Source: Molossus alvarezi (lineage: Eukaryota > Chordata > Mammalia > Chiroptera > Molossidae). Taken from it: 64,000 bases of DNA. Position 1 is the first letter of the stretch. Every line of letters begins with the position of its first letter. This document shows positions 21,745 through 33,885 of this stretch, piece after piece. Both the position numbers and the translations under genes were made by a program. The notes under the pieces were generated by a model. That model was given only the letters and a program-made list of their open reading frames with translations, was not told the DNA's origin and searched no databases. Where the stretch lies: positions 39,521,488-39,585,487 of the forward strand of contig CM073897.1 of the NCBI GenBank assembly GCA_037176705.1. Reading direction: 5' to 3'.

Positions 21745-23825
21745 CTCAAATGTGATCCATTATTAAATACTTGTGTGATTTTTCCAAATTACTTGAACTC
21801 TTTAAATGGCAATTTTCTCCAACCATGAATGATTTTTTTCATGTTGAAAATAAAATAAAGACCTGGTACAGCATAGATTCTAAACAAACATCCATTTTTA
21901 TTTTTTTTACAAAGATAAGTTTAATACATTAAATATTTTATAGTCTGTCTGCCAATTAAATATTTTGATGGTAATTGATCACCCTATACTTATAAAACAA
22001 AAGTGGAAAGCTAAAACTAAGTCAACAAACATGCTAAAAAGTCTGTGACAGATTAATAACAATAGTATGTGCTTTGGATATCATTGACACAGTCTTAGTA
22101 TCTACCTCTCTATAACTGTGATGTTATTATCTCAGATGAAACCATTTAATACTCTGTTTTCAGTCTGGGGAAAAGTGGAATGAAACCTCAAAGACAGCTT
22201 CTAAGAATTTGTAAAGGTCAACGCAATAGCAAATAGAGAATACCTACATATTGCACACAAAATTGCCCTTTAGAAACAAAGAATATAGCCAATTAAATTG
22301 CTGCTAGATGTCAACTAACTTGCATATGGTGACATCAACTGGATTTGAATAACTTAAAAAGAAGGACTATAATTTTCCCCTGGGTTGATTGCATTGGCAG
22401 AATTTGCAAAGGCATACTTTAGGATATCGGTTTGTCCTTTATGGATTTTACATGATTCTCATGTCTAGATGTTTGATTTCCTTATGCTGCGAGATTTAGT
22501 GTAATGGCTTTAGTCTCTATTGTCTAAGTTAGGTACCCTTGCTAGACATGTATTTACTAAGAGTATATAGGAAGACTCAATATTTTTGTTCCTTCATTTT
22601 CTTAATATTATACTAAAAGTGGTAATACACCAGATGCAACCTAATTTGATGCCACTACAAGTGACAAATCAAACTACTTTGTAGCAATTCATTGTTATGA
22701 GATGAAGTCAAAGCTTATATTAGTAGAAAGATAATATTGTCAATCCAATTTTTCCCTCATTTTATGTTGTGATATTTTCTAAACAGGTCATGTTTTGGTC
22801 AATATTCTATTTAATATGTCTGTTAACAAGAAATAAACAAGCCAACAAACCTACAATAAAACATTGTTCTTAACTCATAGTAGGTACACAAATATCTTGA
22901 ACACCAAACTTCAAATATAGTTGACAATTGAATTAATCAATGTATTTCCTAACTCACCCATTAAAGATTCTCCTGAAACTACCAGGTCCTTTCCTAAGAA
23001 TGTGCAAACAGATTTTCACAGAATATTTTGCAAATTATATCAGGGGTGTACAGATGCTCCATGGGTTCATATACCAAAATTAATTCTAAAGGACTATAAA
23101 AAGGTTTAAAGAACTCCGACAAAGTCAATGTATCCTCATAAAAATGTCTGCTCTTGAATAAATTAAATGTTGAACATATGACAAAGACATCACTATGGAT
23201 TATTTTCAATTACTAATTAGATGGAGTTAAAGAAACAGGATTAGTCCTTATGCAAAATCTTTGAAACCTTAACTAGACTGCTAAGAAATTGAATAGCAAA
23301 TTAAATTTAAGTAGCAAATTAAAATTGAGTAGCAAAATAAATTTAACTTCATTTTTTTCTCCATTAAAATGTTTATTCTCCACATCATACTTCTTTAAAC
23401 ATGTGGCTATTGACCTTGAGTTCTTTTATTACTCAAATCAGGTACTTCCTGAGGCTCACTGTTAATAATATATCCCATTTTTGTGGTGCTGTAGTGAAAA
23501 AAGAGTCAAAATGATAGAAAACTGGACAATTAAAGGGCATTTTTCAACATTAAGTAATATTTTGTATTTATTTCATAAATGTGTGTTCACCAAAAATGGA
23601 TTCTGAACTCTAATACAAAGTGTGAACTTTGGGTTATTATGTTAATGTGGGTGCACCCGTTGTAACAAATGTACCACTGTGGTGGTGATGTTGCTAATCC
23701 AGATGCTCTCTGTGAGTCCCTGGGAAATCTCTGTACCTTCCTCTTAGTTTTGTGGTGAAACAAAATCTGTTTCTAAAGGCAGGTTTAAAAAAGAAAGGCC
23801 TTAAAATGATTAGATCTTTCTGCTC
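21745..23825. other. AT-rich unique sequence
   Basis: No gene recognised over about 2 kb. A small tandem repeat sits at 23292-23345. Open frames at 22921-23109 and 22994-23209 overlap on opposite strands and neither has a known domain. Confidence 0.4.
23292..23345. repeat. Short imperfect tandem repeat, about 18-bp unit
   Basis: Three imperfect copies of a unit like agtagcaaattaaatt lie in a row, starting near 23292, 23311 and 23329. Confidence 0.7.
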
Positions 23826-23829
23826 TTAA

Positions 23830-24145
23830 TGAGAAAGGAGAATGGTGTGCTGGAGACCAGTGAGGAAGGAGACTCAGAGAGGCAGGAGGAGCAAGATCGT
23901 GCACAGCTTACGGTTTCAGGAAGGACCTTGTTCTTTTTATCTTTGGTGAACAACCGAGAAACCACTGAAGGAGTTGAAGTAGGAAAATGATGATAATTGC
24001 ACTTCTAAAATATGCCTTGGGCTGCAGTGTCATGAATGATAAAAAATTTAAAAAGTCTTAAAAAATTATTTTTTAAAAAGGAGTTTGAGAACAATTCCTC
24101 AGAGGGGAACCAGGAAGAATTTGGGGCAGAAACAGCATTGCAATA
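23830..24145. repeat. Ancient unclassified mammalian interspersed repeat
   Basis: Has a layout seen in an old mammalian repeat: tggagaccagtgaggaagga, aggaccttgttctttttatc, aaaccactgaaggagttgaa, taggaaaatgatgataattg, then tgggctgcagtgtcatgaat. Similar G/A-rich text recurs at 43375-43660, 57420-57770 and 62830-63215. I cannot name the family with confidence. Confidence 0.45.
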
Positions 24146-24329
24146 TAATGCAAAGATACGGAAGGGCAGCCTTTCCTGGAGACAGTGGATTTAAGCAAGT
24201 TAAAATGGAATCAGTTTTAATTGCTTTATAGTTACAGCTGGCATGGTTATGATTTCTATTTATAAAGTGGTTATTATAGCCTTAAATAGGACTCAGAAGT
24301 TTAATTTTTATCTAACACTAGACAGAGAA

Positions 24330-24555
24330 CTAACAATACTTGAATACCTATTGTGCCATTTACTGAATAAAAAACGGCTCATAAAATTTAACTTAATCTT
24401 CACACTAACATAGGATGACATTATTATCACAGGCAAAGAAACTGAGGTTCAAAGAGGATGATTAATCTATCCATCTTTCATAAAACTAGAAAATCACAGA
24501 GCCAGGATTTGAACTCAGGTCACGCTGCATAGTCCATAGTCCACACTCTCAATTC
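24330..24555 (-). repeat. MIR SINE
   Basis: Antisense MIR: ttaacttaatcttcacacta, aggatgacattattatcaca, aaagaaactgaggttcaaag, then cagagccaggatttgaactc. Well preserved. Confidence 0.85.
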
Positions 24556-24994
24556 CCCTTCTTCTCTCTTGCTCTATCTGAGCTTGACACTTTAAACACT
24601 TCTGTTTTAACACTTTTGCTAAATTCCACAAGTCATTTATTTCTGGATGTCTCTAGTGGCTTTGAAGAGGAAAGACAAGGCAGCCCAGGATTTGAGGGAC
24701 TTTCATCATATTGTTACATATCCATAAATGAAAGTCTTGTTGCCGAAGGTGGAGTTCCTGAGGGGTTAGGACCTAGAACAGGAGGAGGCCAGGAAATGAG
24801 GGGTGTGGGTTCTAGGCATCAACACCAACTCGCATCACAACCCTGATCTGACCTCATTATCCAGCCTCATCCCTACAGGCTTTACTTTTACATCGTTTTC
24901 CTGAATTCATTTTTTTTTTTTTTTCAGTTTTAGTTATTTTCTGTCATGAGGATCTTTTGTTGGCCTGTCGCATTATTTTGTCTTGCATTTATCC

Positions 24995-25036
24995 CCTTTT
25001 ATTTATTTATTTATTTGTTTATTTATTTATTTTCCA
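24995..25036. repeat. TTTA tetranucleotide tract
   Basis: About nine TTTA units with one TTTG. On the minus strand it reads as an A-rich tail and follows an AATAAA signal by about 16 bases (see the next entry). Confidence 0.9.
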
Positions 25037-25713
25037 TTTTGACCCTAACGATTTATTTTGAAGCTGTCACAGAGTAAACCAAATATGTCCTACAAACCTA
25101 TTTTGATAAAATATGTTTTCATGGTCCCTACAGTCCAAAGCCCTGCAGAGAACAAAACATCCTTTCCGAGACTCAGAGTCTGAACACATCACGATTCTTC
25201 ACAGTCATGTACTGCAGGCCGAGCTCTCTTTAACAGAGAGACAGTGACATTTTCAATGACCTTTTACCAGATAATCAAAGTCATCTTCATCCCTCAGCCC
25301 TCCGCAGGGCTTTTTGGCCTTCAGTTTCGGTCCTATTGTTGGTTGTCTCCAGGGTCTTTGCCTCGCTTCCTCCCACCAGGTGAAGCTTTGCTTGTGGGGC
25401 GGAGTTCTCTCCATGGCCCGCCTCGTTCTTGCTGCCTGTGGACCAGGTGCCTGCTCTTTTGTTTCTTTTCTCATCACGTCAGTTCTCTGTGAAGGTCTGG
25501 GACACTGGTTTGTGCACATTTTCAAATGTTCTCAAGCATGAACAAAATTCTGACCTGTTCTGATTCTTAGCGTACTATATTCTTCAGGAAGCTCCTGCCA
25601 CACTTCTACGCTGGTCATGTCATCTTGTTTGTTCCCACCAGGGCCTGGTTCTGTAAGTAGGCTGGGAGCATTTTCACTTGGTAGAAAGTAGAGATATGGA
25701 CCGTGAAATCAGG
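25030..25713 (-). pseudogene. Possible processed retrocopy, gene of origin not recognised
   Basis: On the minus strand, 25525-25253 is open for 90 codons. It is rich in charged residues and ends DEDDFDYLVKGH and a stop. Upstream, after one stop near 25544-25546, the same frame is open for about 55 more codons back to a stop near 25711. Downstream is about 200 bp of possible 3' UTR. Then come AATAAA (plus-strand 25052-25057) and an A-rich tail at 24995-25036. This is the layout of a retrotransposed mRNA with a premature stop. However, I do not recognise the protein, no TSD was found, and the part beyond 25560 also resembles L2. The plus-strand open frames here are shadows. It could be chance. 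Confidence 0.3.
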
Positions 25714-25900
25714 CGTCACATTATCTCCTGGGTTTGAATTGGATTTCGATACTTGTTGGCTGTGTGAATTTGAGGATGTTGTTTAAATTTTTGGAAGCTC
25801 TGTTTCTCATATTGGTAAAATGCGGATAACAATAGTATCTACCTCCTAGGGTTGTTGTGAGAATTACATGGAATATGGTGGGTAAAACACATGGGGAGCT
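25690..25900 (+). repeat. MIR SINE
   Basis: Nearly full-length MIR in sense: gggtttgaattggatttcga, gttggctgtgtgaatttgag, tctcatattggtaaaatgcg, then ctagggttgttgtgagaatt. Well preserved. Confidence 0.88.
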
Positions 25901-25959
25901 CAGGGTAAATTTTTTAAAAATCTACTTTAAAAAACACCTGCCCTGTTTTCCAAGTGTAT

Positions 25960-26160
25960 GAGCTTTGCCATGCACTGAGGACTTTCACATTCTTTGTCCC
26001 AGTTACTAATTAAAATAACCCTGTGCATCTGATAAATCAAAATTTTTAATTATTTTTGTAAGAAGAGGAAGGAAGCTCAAAATGCAAGGCAACTTGTTCA
26101 CACCTTGTATGTGACCAAGACAGAACAAAAACTGCCTTTTTTATTGCCAGTTCAGTGTTT
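25960..26160 (-). repeat. MIR SINE
   Basis: Antisense MIR, diverged: agttactaattaaaataacc, gaagaggaaggaagctcaaa, then caacttgttcacaccttgta and gtgaccaagacagaac. Confidence 0.55.
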
Positions 26161-27010
26161 CAAACAATGCATGCTTCCTTTCGAGACTGACTTTAGCACT
26201 TAAACTTCTGTTGCCTTTTTCAATCTCCATCATCTCTTTTAGGATTTACCAGAATACCCTGCACGTAGAAGTTATCAATATGTATTTCTTAATTGAGTTA
26301 ATTGAACGTTTAAGGGAAGAAATGTTGCCACTTGGTTGAAAAGTGTATTTCTCATTACATTTCACATCATTACAGCGATGGTTCACCTCAGAAATATCTA
26401 TCGACTGTCCTCCCAACCAAAGCATGAGCTATGGTGCTATATGGGGACAAAAGAGGAAAACAACAGGTAAGTGTATTTTATTTTAGCATGGCCTAAAATG
26501 CTCTCAGAGATTTAGGAGTGGGGGTGAGGGGGGCTCTGCCTTTCTTCTATATTTATTGCCTGATATGTCTTACCTTACACTTCAATTTTTTAAAAATTAA
26601 ATCATTTCTGTTCCTTCCATATACCATTAACTTTAATGTTCACGTTGTTCCATTTCTAGTAATGCTCATTTTGTGGAAATAACCTTCTGATCAGTCATAA
26701 GGTACTCAACAAAAGAGAATGAGTTTATTCATCTCTGAATTTCAGTGTCCCATGTAGGCCCTGGTACAGTGGGCACTCAATAATTTACTTCTACCTTATT
26801 TTAGTAAGTTGTTCACTGGTGTGCATTCACCACAGGATTGGGCTATATATACACTATATGTTCTTTCTAGATGTCCATTTATAATCTCCACAGCAGCCAT
26901 TCCATGGGTGGCACCATCAAGTCCACTTGGTAGATGAGGTTCAGGCTCGACGAAGATGTTTAGTTTGCCCACGTTGATATAGACTGCTAGGGACACAGCT
27001 AGGAATGAGA
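26161..27010. other. Unique sequence
   Basis: Nothing firm. 26740-26790 (ccctggtacagtgggcactc then aataatttac) resembles the 3' tip of an L2 or MIR. Confidence 0.35.
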
Positions 27011-27030
27011 TCCATTACTCATTTACTTTT

Positions 27031-27284
27031 TTTTTTTTTTTTTTATCCTCACCCGAGGACTTTTTTTTTTTTTTTTTCGATATTTTGTTCAGATAGAGTG
27101 AGTGGGAGAGAGAGAGAGAGAAACATCGACGTGAAAGCGACACATCGAGTGGTTGCCACCCACACGACCCAACCAGGGCTGGGGACAAACTGCAACCAAG
27201 GTACGTGCCCTTAGCGGGAACCGAACCTGGGTCTCTCCGGACCGCAGGTCTATGCTCTAACCGCTGAGCCAAACAGGCCAGGGC
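27031..27284 (-). mobile_element. VES SINE, type B, with perfect 12-bp TSD
   Basis: Antisense type B: T-run, cctcacccgaggactttttt, gcgacacatcgagtggttgc, gggacaaactgcaaccaagg, ggaaccgaacctgggtctct, ctgagccaaacaggccaggg. The TSD tcatttactttt is at 27019-27030 and 27285-27296. The open frames on both strands are SINE translations. Confidence 0.95.
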
Positions 27285-27542
27285 TCATTTACTTTTATAC
27301 CAAACTAGACAGAGACTCAATTTTAATCATGCACTTCACCTTGTACATTCAGCTGTGCTCTGTGTGGCTGAGTGTGATCTATGTAACATGTGTACATGCA
27401 CTTGTCATGTTCGTGATGCCCACATGCAAATGCAAATATGAGGACATGATCAATAGTATCATAATGAGCTATGTAATAACCAGCTTCTTCCATTTCTGTT
27501 TGGGACAAGAGCATCTTGACCTGTTGCCTTTCTGATTTTTAT

Positions 27543-27760
27543 TTTTTTAATTTGTTTTCTTTTATTGGTTTTAGAAACAAAGGGAGAGGGAGAGAGAGAT
27601 AGAAACATCAGTGAGAGAGAACATCAATTGGCTGCCTCCTGCATGCCCCCCACTGGGGATTTGGCCCACAACCTGGGCATGTGCCCTGACCAGGAATCTA
27701 ACTGGTGACCTCTTGGTGCATCAGTCAATGTTCAACCGCTGAGCCACACTGGCCAGGCTA
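27543..27760 (-). mobile_element. VES SINE, type A, with TSD
   Basis: Antisense type A. The TSD is cctttctgatttttat (27527-27542) against cccttctgatttttat (27761-27776), 15 of 16 matching. The body carries ggctgcctcctgcatgcccc, gaccaggaatctaactggtg and ctgagccacactggccaggc. Confidence 0.95.
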
Positions 27761-27842
27761 CCCTTCTGATTTTTATGTTACTTGTCAACTTTATTCAGGC
27801 TAGAAACATGAATCAGAGACTTTCTGGCAATTGTCACAGACA

Positions 27843-27897
27843 CTCTGAGAAATCAGAATATTGCATACGACCTCTGAGAAACCAGAATATTGCATAC
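27843..27897. repeat. 29-bp tandem duplication
   Basis: A 26-bp segment starting ctctgagaaatcagaatatt at 27843-27868 recurs at 27872-27897 with one change (t to c), separated by three bases. Two direct copies only. The overlapping open frames at 27775-28109 have no recognisable domain. Confidence 0.9.
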
Positions 27898-27899
27898 TT

Positions 27900-28400
27900 T
27901 TCTTTCTATGGAAAATATTGGGCACATGTTGTAAAACTCTGCTGTATGCTTTTCCATTCTCACAGTCTTCTGATATATGGTCAGGGGGATCTTGTAGCCT
28001 AAGGATTCTACTGGAGACTTCAGCTTTGTTCCTTTTCACTCCAAAAGTTATTAAGAGAGCACAAGATTTACAAGTAAAAACAAAAATAACACATGAGGGT
28101 CTATACTGAGCTCATGAAAGTCACAAAGATACTATCAGTTTCTTGAATCTGAAGCCACTTTTGGACTGCCCAACCTAAATCTGTGGTCTCATTTATGAGA
28201 ATTCAAACATTTAAAAAAATTGTCATTTATAATGGGAGCAGCCGGACCAATTACTGGGAATTTGGGCAGAGTGGATTGTATGAAGAAGTTAAAGCAACAC
28301 TAATAATATCATAATAATAATGCTTTGTGGTTTTTATAGATTATTTATAATATAACCTGTAATAGGTAAGGGTTGGCTAATAGTAAAAAATGATTGGTTT
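27900..28400. other. Unique sequence
   Basis: Nothing recognised. An ataataata run lies near 28300-28320. Confidence 0.4.
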
Positions 28401-28404
28401 TGGA

Positions 28405-28575
28405 GATGAATAGCGTTGTGTGTTAAGCTTGGGAAACTCACATCTTACCTGTGTGACTCTGGGAAGTTTCTTTAATGATGTCGTATCTAAATTTGCTCAC
28501 CTATAAATCACAACTAAAAGTACACACCTTAAATAGTTATTATAATGATTAGAGATAATATATACATATTAATGA
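28405..28575 (+). repeat. MIR SINE
   Basis: Sense MIR: cttacctgtgtgactctggg, aagtttctttaatgatgtcg, tgctcacctataaatcacaa, then aatagttattataatgatta. Confidence 0.65.
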
Positions 28576-28877
28576 GTGAAGAGTAAAAGTGTTTGTAACT
28601 GACTTTATTATTTTTAGTATTATTATAGCTCTTATTAAAAAAGAGTTCTGTATTTAGGTGAAATAATTGATTCTACTACCTCAGTGGAGGGTTCATATGA
28701 TTTATGATGCCAATGTGCATACATGTTCCATAAACTTATATGGAAGTTGTTATCTGTATAAATATACTCACTCAACTTGAAATTTTTATTAACACATTTA
28801 AAATTTTTACTTTTATGATTCTACTCTAAACCTGTTTTCTGTTTTGTTTTTTTATCTCACATCAAGAACTAATTTTT

Positions 28878-29120
28878 TTTTTTTTATCCTCACCCTGGAC
28901 ATCTTTGCATTTATCTTCAGATAGAGCGGAAGGGAGAGAGGGAGGAAGAGAGTGTAAACATCAACGTCAGAGAAAGACATCCCTTGGTTGCCACCCACAT
29001 GACCCCCACTGGGGCAGGGGACAAACTGCAGCTGAGGCACATGCCCTTAGTGGAAACTGAACCTGGGACTCTCTGATCCATGGGCCGATGCTCTAACCAC
29101 TGAGGCAAACCGGTCAGGGC
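28878..29120 (-). mobile_element. VES SINE, type B, with TSD
   Basis: Antisense type B, older than the copies at 20823 and 27031: atcctcaccctggacatctt, gggacaaactgcagctgagg, gaaactgaacctgggactct. The TSD is aagaactaattttt (28864-28877) against aagagctcattttt (29121-29134), 12 of 14 matching. Confidence 0.93.
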
Positions 29121-29134
29121 AAGAGCTCATTTTT

Positions 29135-29840
29135 CATGACAACATCCTAAATGCATAATTACCTTGAAAATAAAACTCAGCAGAGATGAAGTCAGTCTTT
29201 TCTAACTAAAACTGTGTAAAGTAGTATTAAAACGACCCTTCGTTTATTTGTGTTAAACTAATGAAGAATGAGAACAAATAACAAAATGACATTCACTTTA
29301 AATATTTAAAATGATTTTAAAAAAATAAAGGCTTAAATGACTGTTTATCAAAGATTCCCTTAGAATCTATACTAAGAAGAACTTGAAATACATGCCCTAC
29401 TCTAAATCACTGAACATCAATTAGCACTCACATCTGAACTGTGGAAAAAAGTATAGCTACTGTCTATCTATGAGAATATGAATTAAATTGGATTTTATTT
29501 GGGAAAATTAATTTAGAATTGGCTGGCCATTTTGTTTTGCTGGGTTTCAGAGCTGGACATCTTTCTTTCTGGTACAGTGTGTAGAATCTTGGCATTAAGC
29601 CATTTCTGAGGATGGATGTTGACATTTATGAAAACCACAAGATCCAGTGACCTTCTATTAAAATGTTCCCAAGACTGAAATGGACAATATAAAGAAATGA
29701 GTGAAGAAGTAATGCTTTGTTTTCTAATAACTATTATTGACAACGGTAATGGTTGTTTGCAGAAATCAGATTATAAAAAGATAAAAATGTCAAGCATAGT
29801 CTTAACCAAAACAAGAGTTAATAAATCTAGAACTATTTTT
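29135..29840. other. Unique AT-rich sequence
   Basis: Nothing recognised. The minus-strand open frame 29513-29743 has no known domain. Confidence 0.4.
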
Positions 29841-29844
29841 TACT

Positions 29845-29950
29845 GACCTTTGGTCATCTTGATCAAATCATCTAAATCTCTTCACCTCATCATTTCCTTT
29901 GCCAATTGGACTTAATGGCAATATACACTAATAAATAATACTAACCCATT
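29845..29950 (+). repeat. MIR SINE fragment
   Basis: Diverged sense MIR: gatcaaatcatctaaatctc, then ttcacctcatcatttccttt and ttaatggcaatatacac. Confidence 0.4.
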
Positions 29951-30143
29951 GCAATCTAAAAGTTTAGTGTACATTCAGCAATGTATCTCTAAGGAAGCTA
30001 TTTCTATTACAGAAAATATATTTTCAATTGAACAATTACTGTGAGACCATTATTTTTTGTCAGGTTTGGATTTAGCACATGGAATGTAAACAAGGGTAAA
30101 GAACCATAGTGTCCTTGAAGAATCCCCAACCTAATGCTTTTAA

Positions 30144-30352
30144 AAAAAAATGTTTTTATTGATTTCAGAGAGAGGAATGGAGAGGGAGAGAGAGATAGAA
30201 ACATCAATGAGAGAAACATTGATTGGCTGCCTCCTGCATGCCCCTAGTGGGAATCGAGCCGATAATGTAGGCATGTGCCATGACCTGGAATTGAACCTCA
30301 GACCTCCAAATGCATGGAAAGATGCTCCACCAACTGAGACATACAGGCTGGG
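30144..30352 (-). mobile_element. VES SINE, type A, with TSD
   Basis: Antisense type A, relatively diverged (its sense 5' end reads actgagacatacaggctggg). The TSD ccccaacctaatgctttt at 30124-30141 is repeated at 30353-30370 with one change. Confidence 0.92.
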
Positions 30353-30374
30353 CCCCAACCTATTGCTTTTAATG

Positions 30375-31250
30375 GGAAACCAATCTGCTTAATTCAAATG
30401 TCTCATTAAAGGAAATTTTTTAACTTTATAAAAAAGGCAGGATTTACCTTTTTTTATATAATACAAACATTTTTTATGTAAATTAATAATGCAAATAATA
30501 TCAAACCTATAAAAACAAACACAAGTTTTAAGATATTTGGATGTATCCACTTACAAAGAAAAATCAAATCCATAGATCATACTATAAGTATTCAGAGTCA
30601 TAGTTCTGAAAATGACGTTGGTGTTAAATAAATTAGATACTCTCCTTTTATAGAAACTGACATCCACAGAGATTGTATATCTTTCCAAGGATGCAGAATT
30701 TGCTAGTGGTAAAACAGGAACCAGAACCCAGGTTTCTTGTATTTCAGTTTATTAATTACATTATTTTTATATATCATTAAAATATGACTTAAAAATCTTA
30801 ACTCTTGAAATATTCTAGAAGAACTTTGTGAGGCCAGATTAAATTTCAGATTGAGCCAGAGGAAAGACATTTAAAATATTCTCTAATTCAGACTACCCTT
30901 AAACTGTTTTAGTTTCTGTACACACTCATGTCCATAGCAATGTTATTACTTCTATTATTTATTTTTCTTCATACTTGTTCTTGATAACCAGTTTCCAAAT
31001 AATGGATTCCTGATACAATCAGGAGAAAGTCTAATTTTTATAACTGGTATTACAAGGCCATTTTCTTATTACAAGGCATATTCTTACCTTTCTTGCATTA
31101 CCTTTTACCACTGTCTTCTTCAAACTATTCACAACAAACATCAGGGATCATTTGTCACTTCTGTCAAGATCTACCATCTCCAGATCATTACTCTGTCCAT
31201 TAGTACATAACGTTCTTTATATCCTTTTTGCATGGATAGTTCTTCAAACT
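30375..31250. other. AT-rich sequence with a diverged MIR
   Basis: 30640-30745 resembles an antisense MIR core (agaaactgacatccacagag, tctttccaaggatgcagaat, ccagaacccaggtttcttgt). The rest is unrecognised. Confidence 0.45.
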
Positions 31251-31740
31251 TGAGCTTAGTATTGCTCCTCCCAGAGACACCTTTTGTGGCTATCCCTGCT
31301 CCAGTAAACCTTCTCTTTTCATATCTCCATCATAGTATGTTCTATGTAACATTTAAGTTCCCTGCTTATTATCTCTCTTACCTACTAGATGGCACATTCT
31401 TTGTTTGTTGTTATTAATCCTCACCGGAGGATATTTTCCATTGATTTTTAGAGTGGAAGGGAGGGAGGGAGACAGAGAGAGAGTGAGAGAAAGACATCAA
31501 TGTGAGAGAGACACATTGATTGGTTGCCTCCCACACAACCCTGACTGGGGCTGGGAATCAAACCTACAACTCAGACACATGCCCTTGACCAGGAATCGAA
31601 CCTACAACCCTTTGGTCCCTGAGCCAATGCTGTAACTGCTGAGCCAGACCTGCCAGGGCTAGATGGCACATTCGTGTACCATGTTCACTGTTGTACTTAC
31701 AGCAATTTATATAGCACATAATATGAACAAAAAAAGTAAT
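31250..31740 (+). repeat. L2 LINE 3' region, split by a SINE
   Basis: L2 in sense at 31250-31399 (gagacaccttttgtggctat, then taagttccctgcttattatc) resumes after the SINE at 31659-31740 (catgttcactgttgtactta, then catagcacataatatgaaca). The SINE insertion divides one L2 copy. Confidence 0.6.
31400..31658 (-). mobile_element. VES SINE, type B variant with doubled B-box region, perfect TSD
   Basis: Antisense. The tail has atcctcaccggaggatattt, as in type B. The body carries two separate B-box-like segments: ggaatcgaacctacaaccct and, about 40 bases to its left, gggaatcaaacctacaactc. The TSD ctagatggcacattc is perfect at 31385-31399 and 31659-31673. The plus-strand SINE at 41514 has the same doubled arrangement. 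Confidence 0.92.
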
Positions 31741-31744
31741 TGTT

Positions 31745-32790
31745 TATATTACATTAAAAATTAAGATGTCAATATTACATTTATAAGGAATATTATTATA
31801 TTTTGTGGGTTATTCTCTTTCTGATATCATCCATATGAAATATGAGTGAGTGTTATTTATCATTGAAACATATTTTCAAGGTAACAAAATCAAGAGACAT
31901 CTAAAAAACATTGAAAGAGATATCTGAAGAAAGATATTTAAAGCATGAGGAAGGATGCAGATGCATAAAAAACAGAGAGCTATCTGGATATTGTTTCATG
32001 GAAGAATTTTGGGAAAATCTTTGTTTCATCTGAAAAACTGTATATTTATGGTCAGAGTGTCAATTTTTATTTTGGATTCAGTATTTGTCTAATAACACTT
32101 ATAAAGGGATTGAAAAAGAAGCATAACACATATACAAATGATTTATATTTCTTTTTATACTATGGACTACTAAGAAATATTGAAGTTGAAAGCCATTTTA
32201 GCATCACTGTACTCAATACATTAGCAAAGGAGAAAGCCAAGTTAAACTATTCTCACAAGATTAGACAGCTGATTTGTGGAAGAGTAAGAACTGGATGCTA
32301 AGTCTCTTATTTCCCTCTTTAGGGCATTGCGTACCCCACCACATATAACAATAGCAGTAATAAGCATGTTTTTAGTGTCGTAAGCCTTGCAAATCTGTTT
32401 ACCCATGTGGAAGGATCTTGATTTTAATAGTAAATGGAGAAACAATTATAACACTAGGTGTTAGCTTTTACAAATTGAAAAAAAAAAATCTTAGAAAAAA
32501 AATGAATGTATTTTTTCTTTGGGAGCCAAGGTTAAAGCTGCATTAAGAATGGACTTTCTGACTTTTTATTTAGTAGTAGGGTTATTGTAAGCAATCTTGG
32601 TATTCATTTATTCAAGTAATTACAATAGGGCAACGTCATATATTGCTGCAATTTCTTAACCTACTATACAAGTTTCTCTAACATCTATTTATTGTAATGT
32701 CTGATCAAAAAGAAAAAAATAAGTTATCCTGGTTATGTCAAGGGTCTTCTCTGAGAGAAGGAAATGTGAGGAAGGTCCTTTCAACTAAGT
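31745..32790. other. Unique AT-rich sequence
   Basis: No gene or repeat recognised. Overlapping opposite-strand open frames at 32110-32445 have no known domain. Confidence 0.4.
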
Positions 32791-32794
32791 GTAA

Positions 32795-32955
32795 GTCCTT
32801 AGGTGCTTTCATATTCATTATTTCATTTCCGATCTTATGATATCCCCGCAATAGATTTTTCTTAGCAATTCAATTCTAGAGATTGGTAACTTGGGGGCTC
32901 AGAAAAATTACACAGGATAGAGCAGGAATTTAATTTCAATTATTTTAGCTATTGG
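32795..32955 (-). repeat. MIR SINE
   Basis: Antisense MIR: attcattatttcatttccga, tgatatccccgcaatagatt, aacttgggggctcagaaaaa, ttacacaggatagagcagga. Confidence 0.65.
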
Positions 32956-32959
32956 TTCA

Positions 32960-33855
32960 GTGCTCACAAACATTTCTTCCACAGTACTTGTGAATCCACG
33001 TTAAGTCGGCAACTTTTCTCAAGTTCAAATGAGGCAATGTGTGGACCTCAGATACTGTCAACAGGAATCACACAGATTTGCTGCTGACAGGAGAGATAAT
33101 CTCTGACATTAGTGAAGACAGCTAAATTCAGCTGACTTCTAAATTTCCCTATCTGAGAGGTGATTGGGTTCAGGAAGTCTTCTTTGAGTACTGCTTTGTT
33201 GGAATACATTCCTATAGAGTCCTTCTCAAAACCGGGGCCAGCAGCAGATTAAAAAAAGTGAGCAAGGATGGAGCATGGATGAATACAGTTGTTTGATGAG
33301 TGTCAGATCCAGGAGGCAGCAGAGGAGACAGACAAGCTGGGGAAAAAAATAAAAGAAAATGAAACCAAAGAAAAGATAAATCAAGTGACAGGATAGTTTT
33401 ATGTGAAAGAAAGGGAGATGTGAAGCAAATATATTCCAGACACTGCAGAACCATGGTTAACCTGTAAAGGGGTCTAACTGGGCATCTGATTCCCCCCAGT
33501 ATGCAATGGAGGCCAAATTGAGATGGTCAGTTTTAAATGGTGTGGGGAAAGAAAAGGGGATTTTTATATGTATGACTCAGAGTTTAAACTCAGCAGTCTA
33601 TAAAATTTGAAAAGGGAAAGGTGATGATCTTGAGAGAGATTGGGGGTGGTGGATGGAAGTAAAGAGCAATGGAGAAAAAAAAATGGAGATAATACAAAAA
33701 ATGGTACTAGTTTTCATTCCACAGTAATTTAGGTTACCTATTTCTATTTCACTTTCCTTATCTGTAAATTGTTATAATAATTTTATACCAGTTCTATTAT
33801 TTTAATTTTGAGAATTAAACACTCTCAGCTTAAGTAGATGATATGTATATATAGA
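32960..33855. other. Unique sequence
   Basis: Nothing recognised. The minus-strand open frame 33212-33454 is pyrimidine-derived and has no known domain. Confidence 0.4.
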
Positions 33856-33885
33856 ATCTAAAAGGCATTCATATTTTATTTCATT

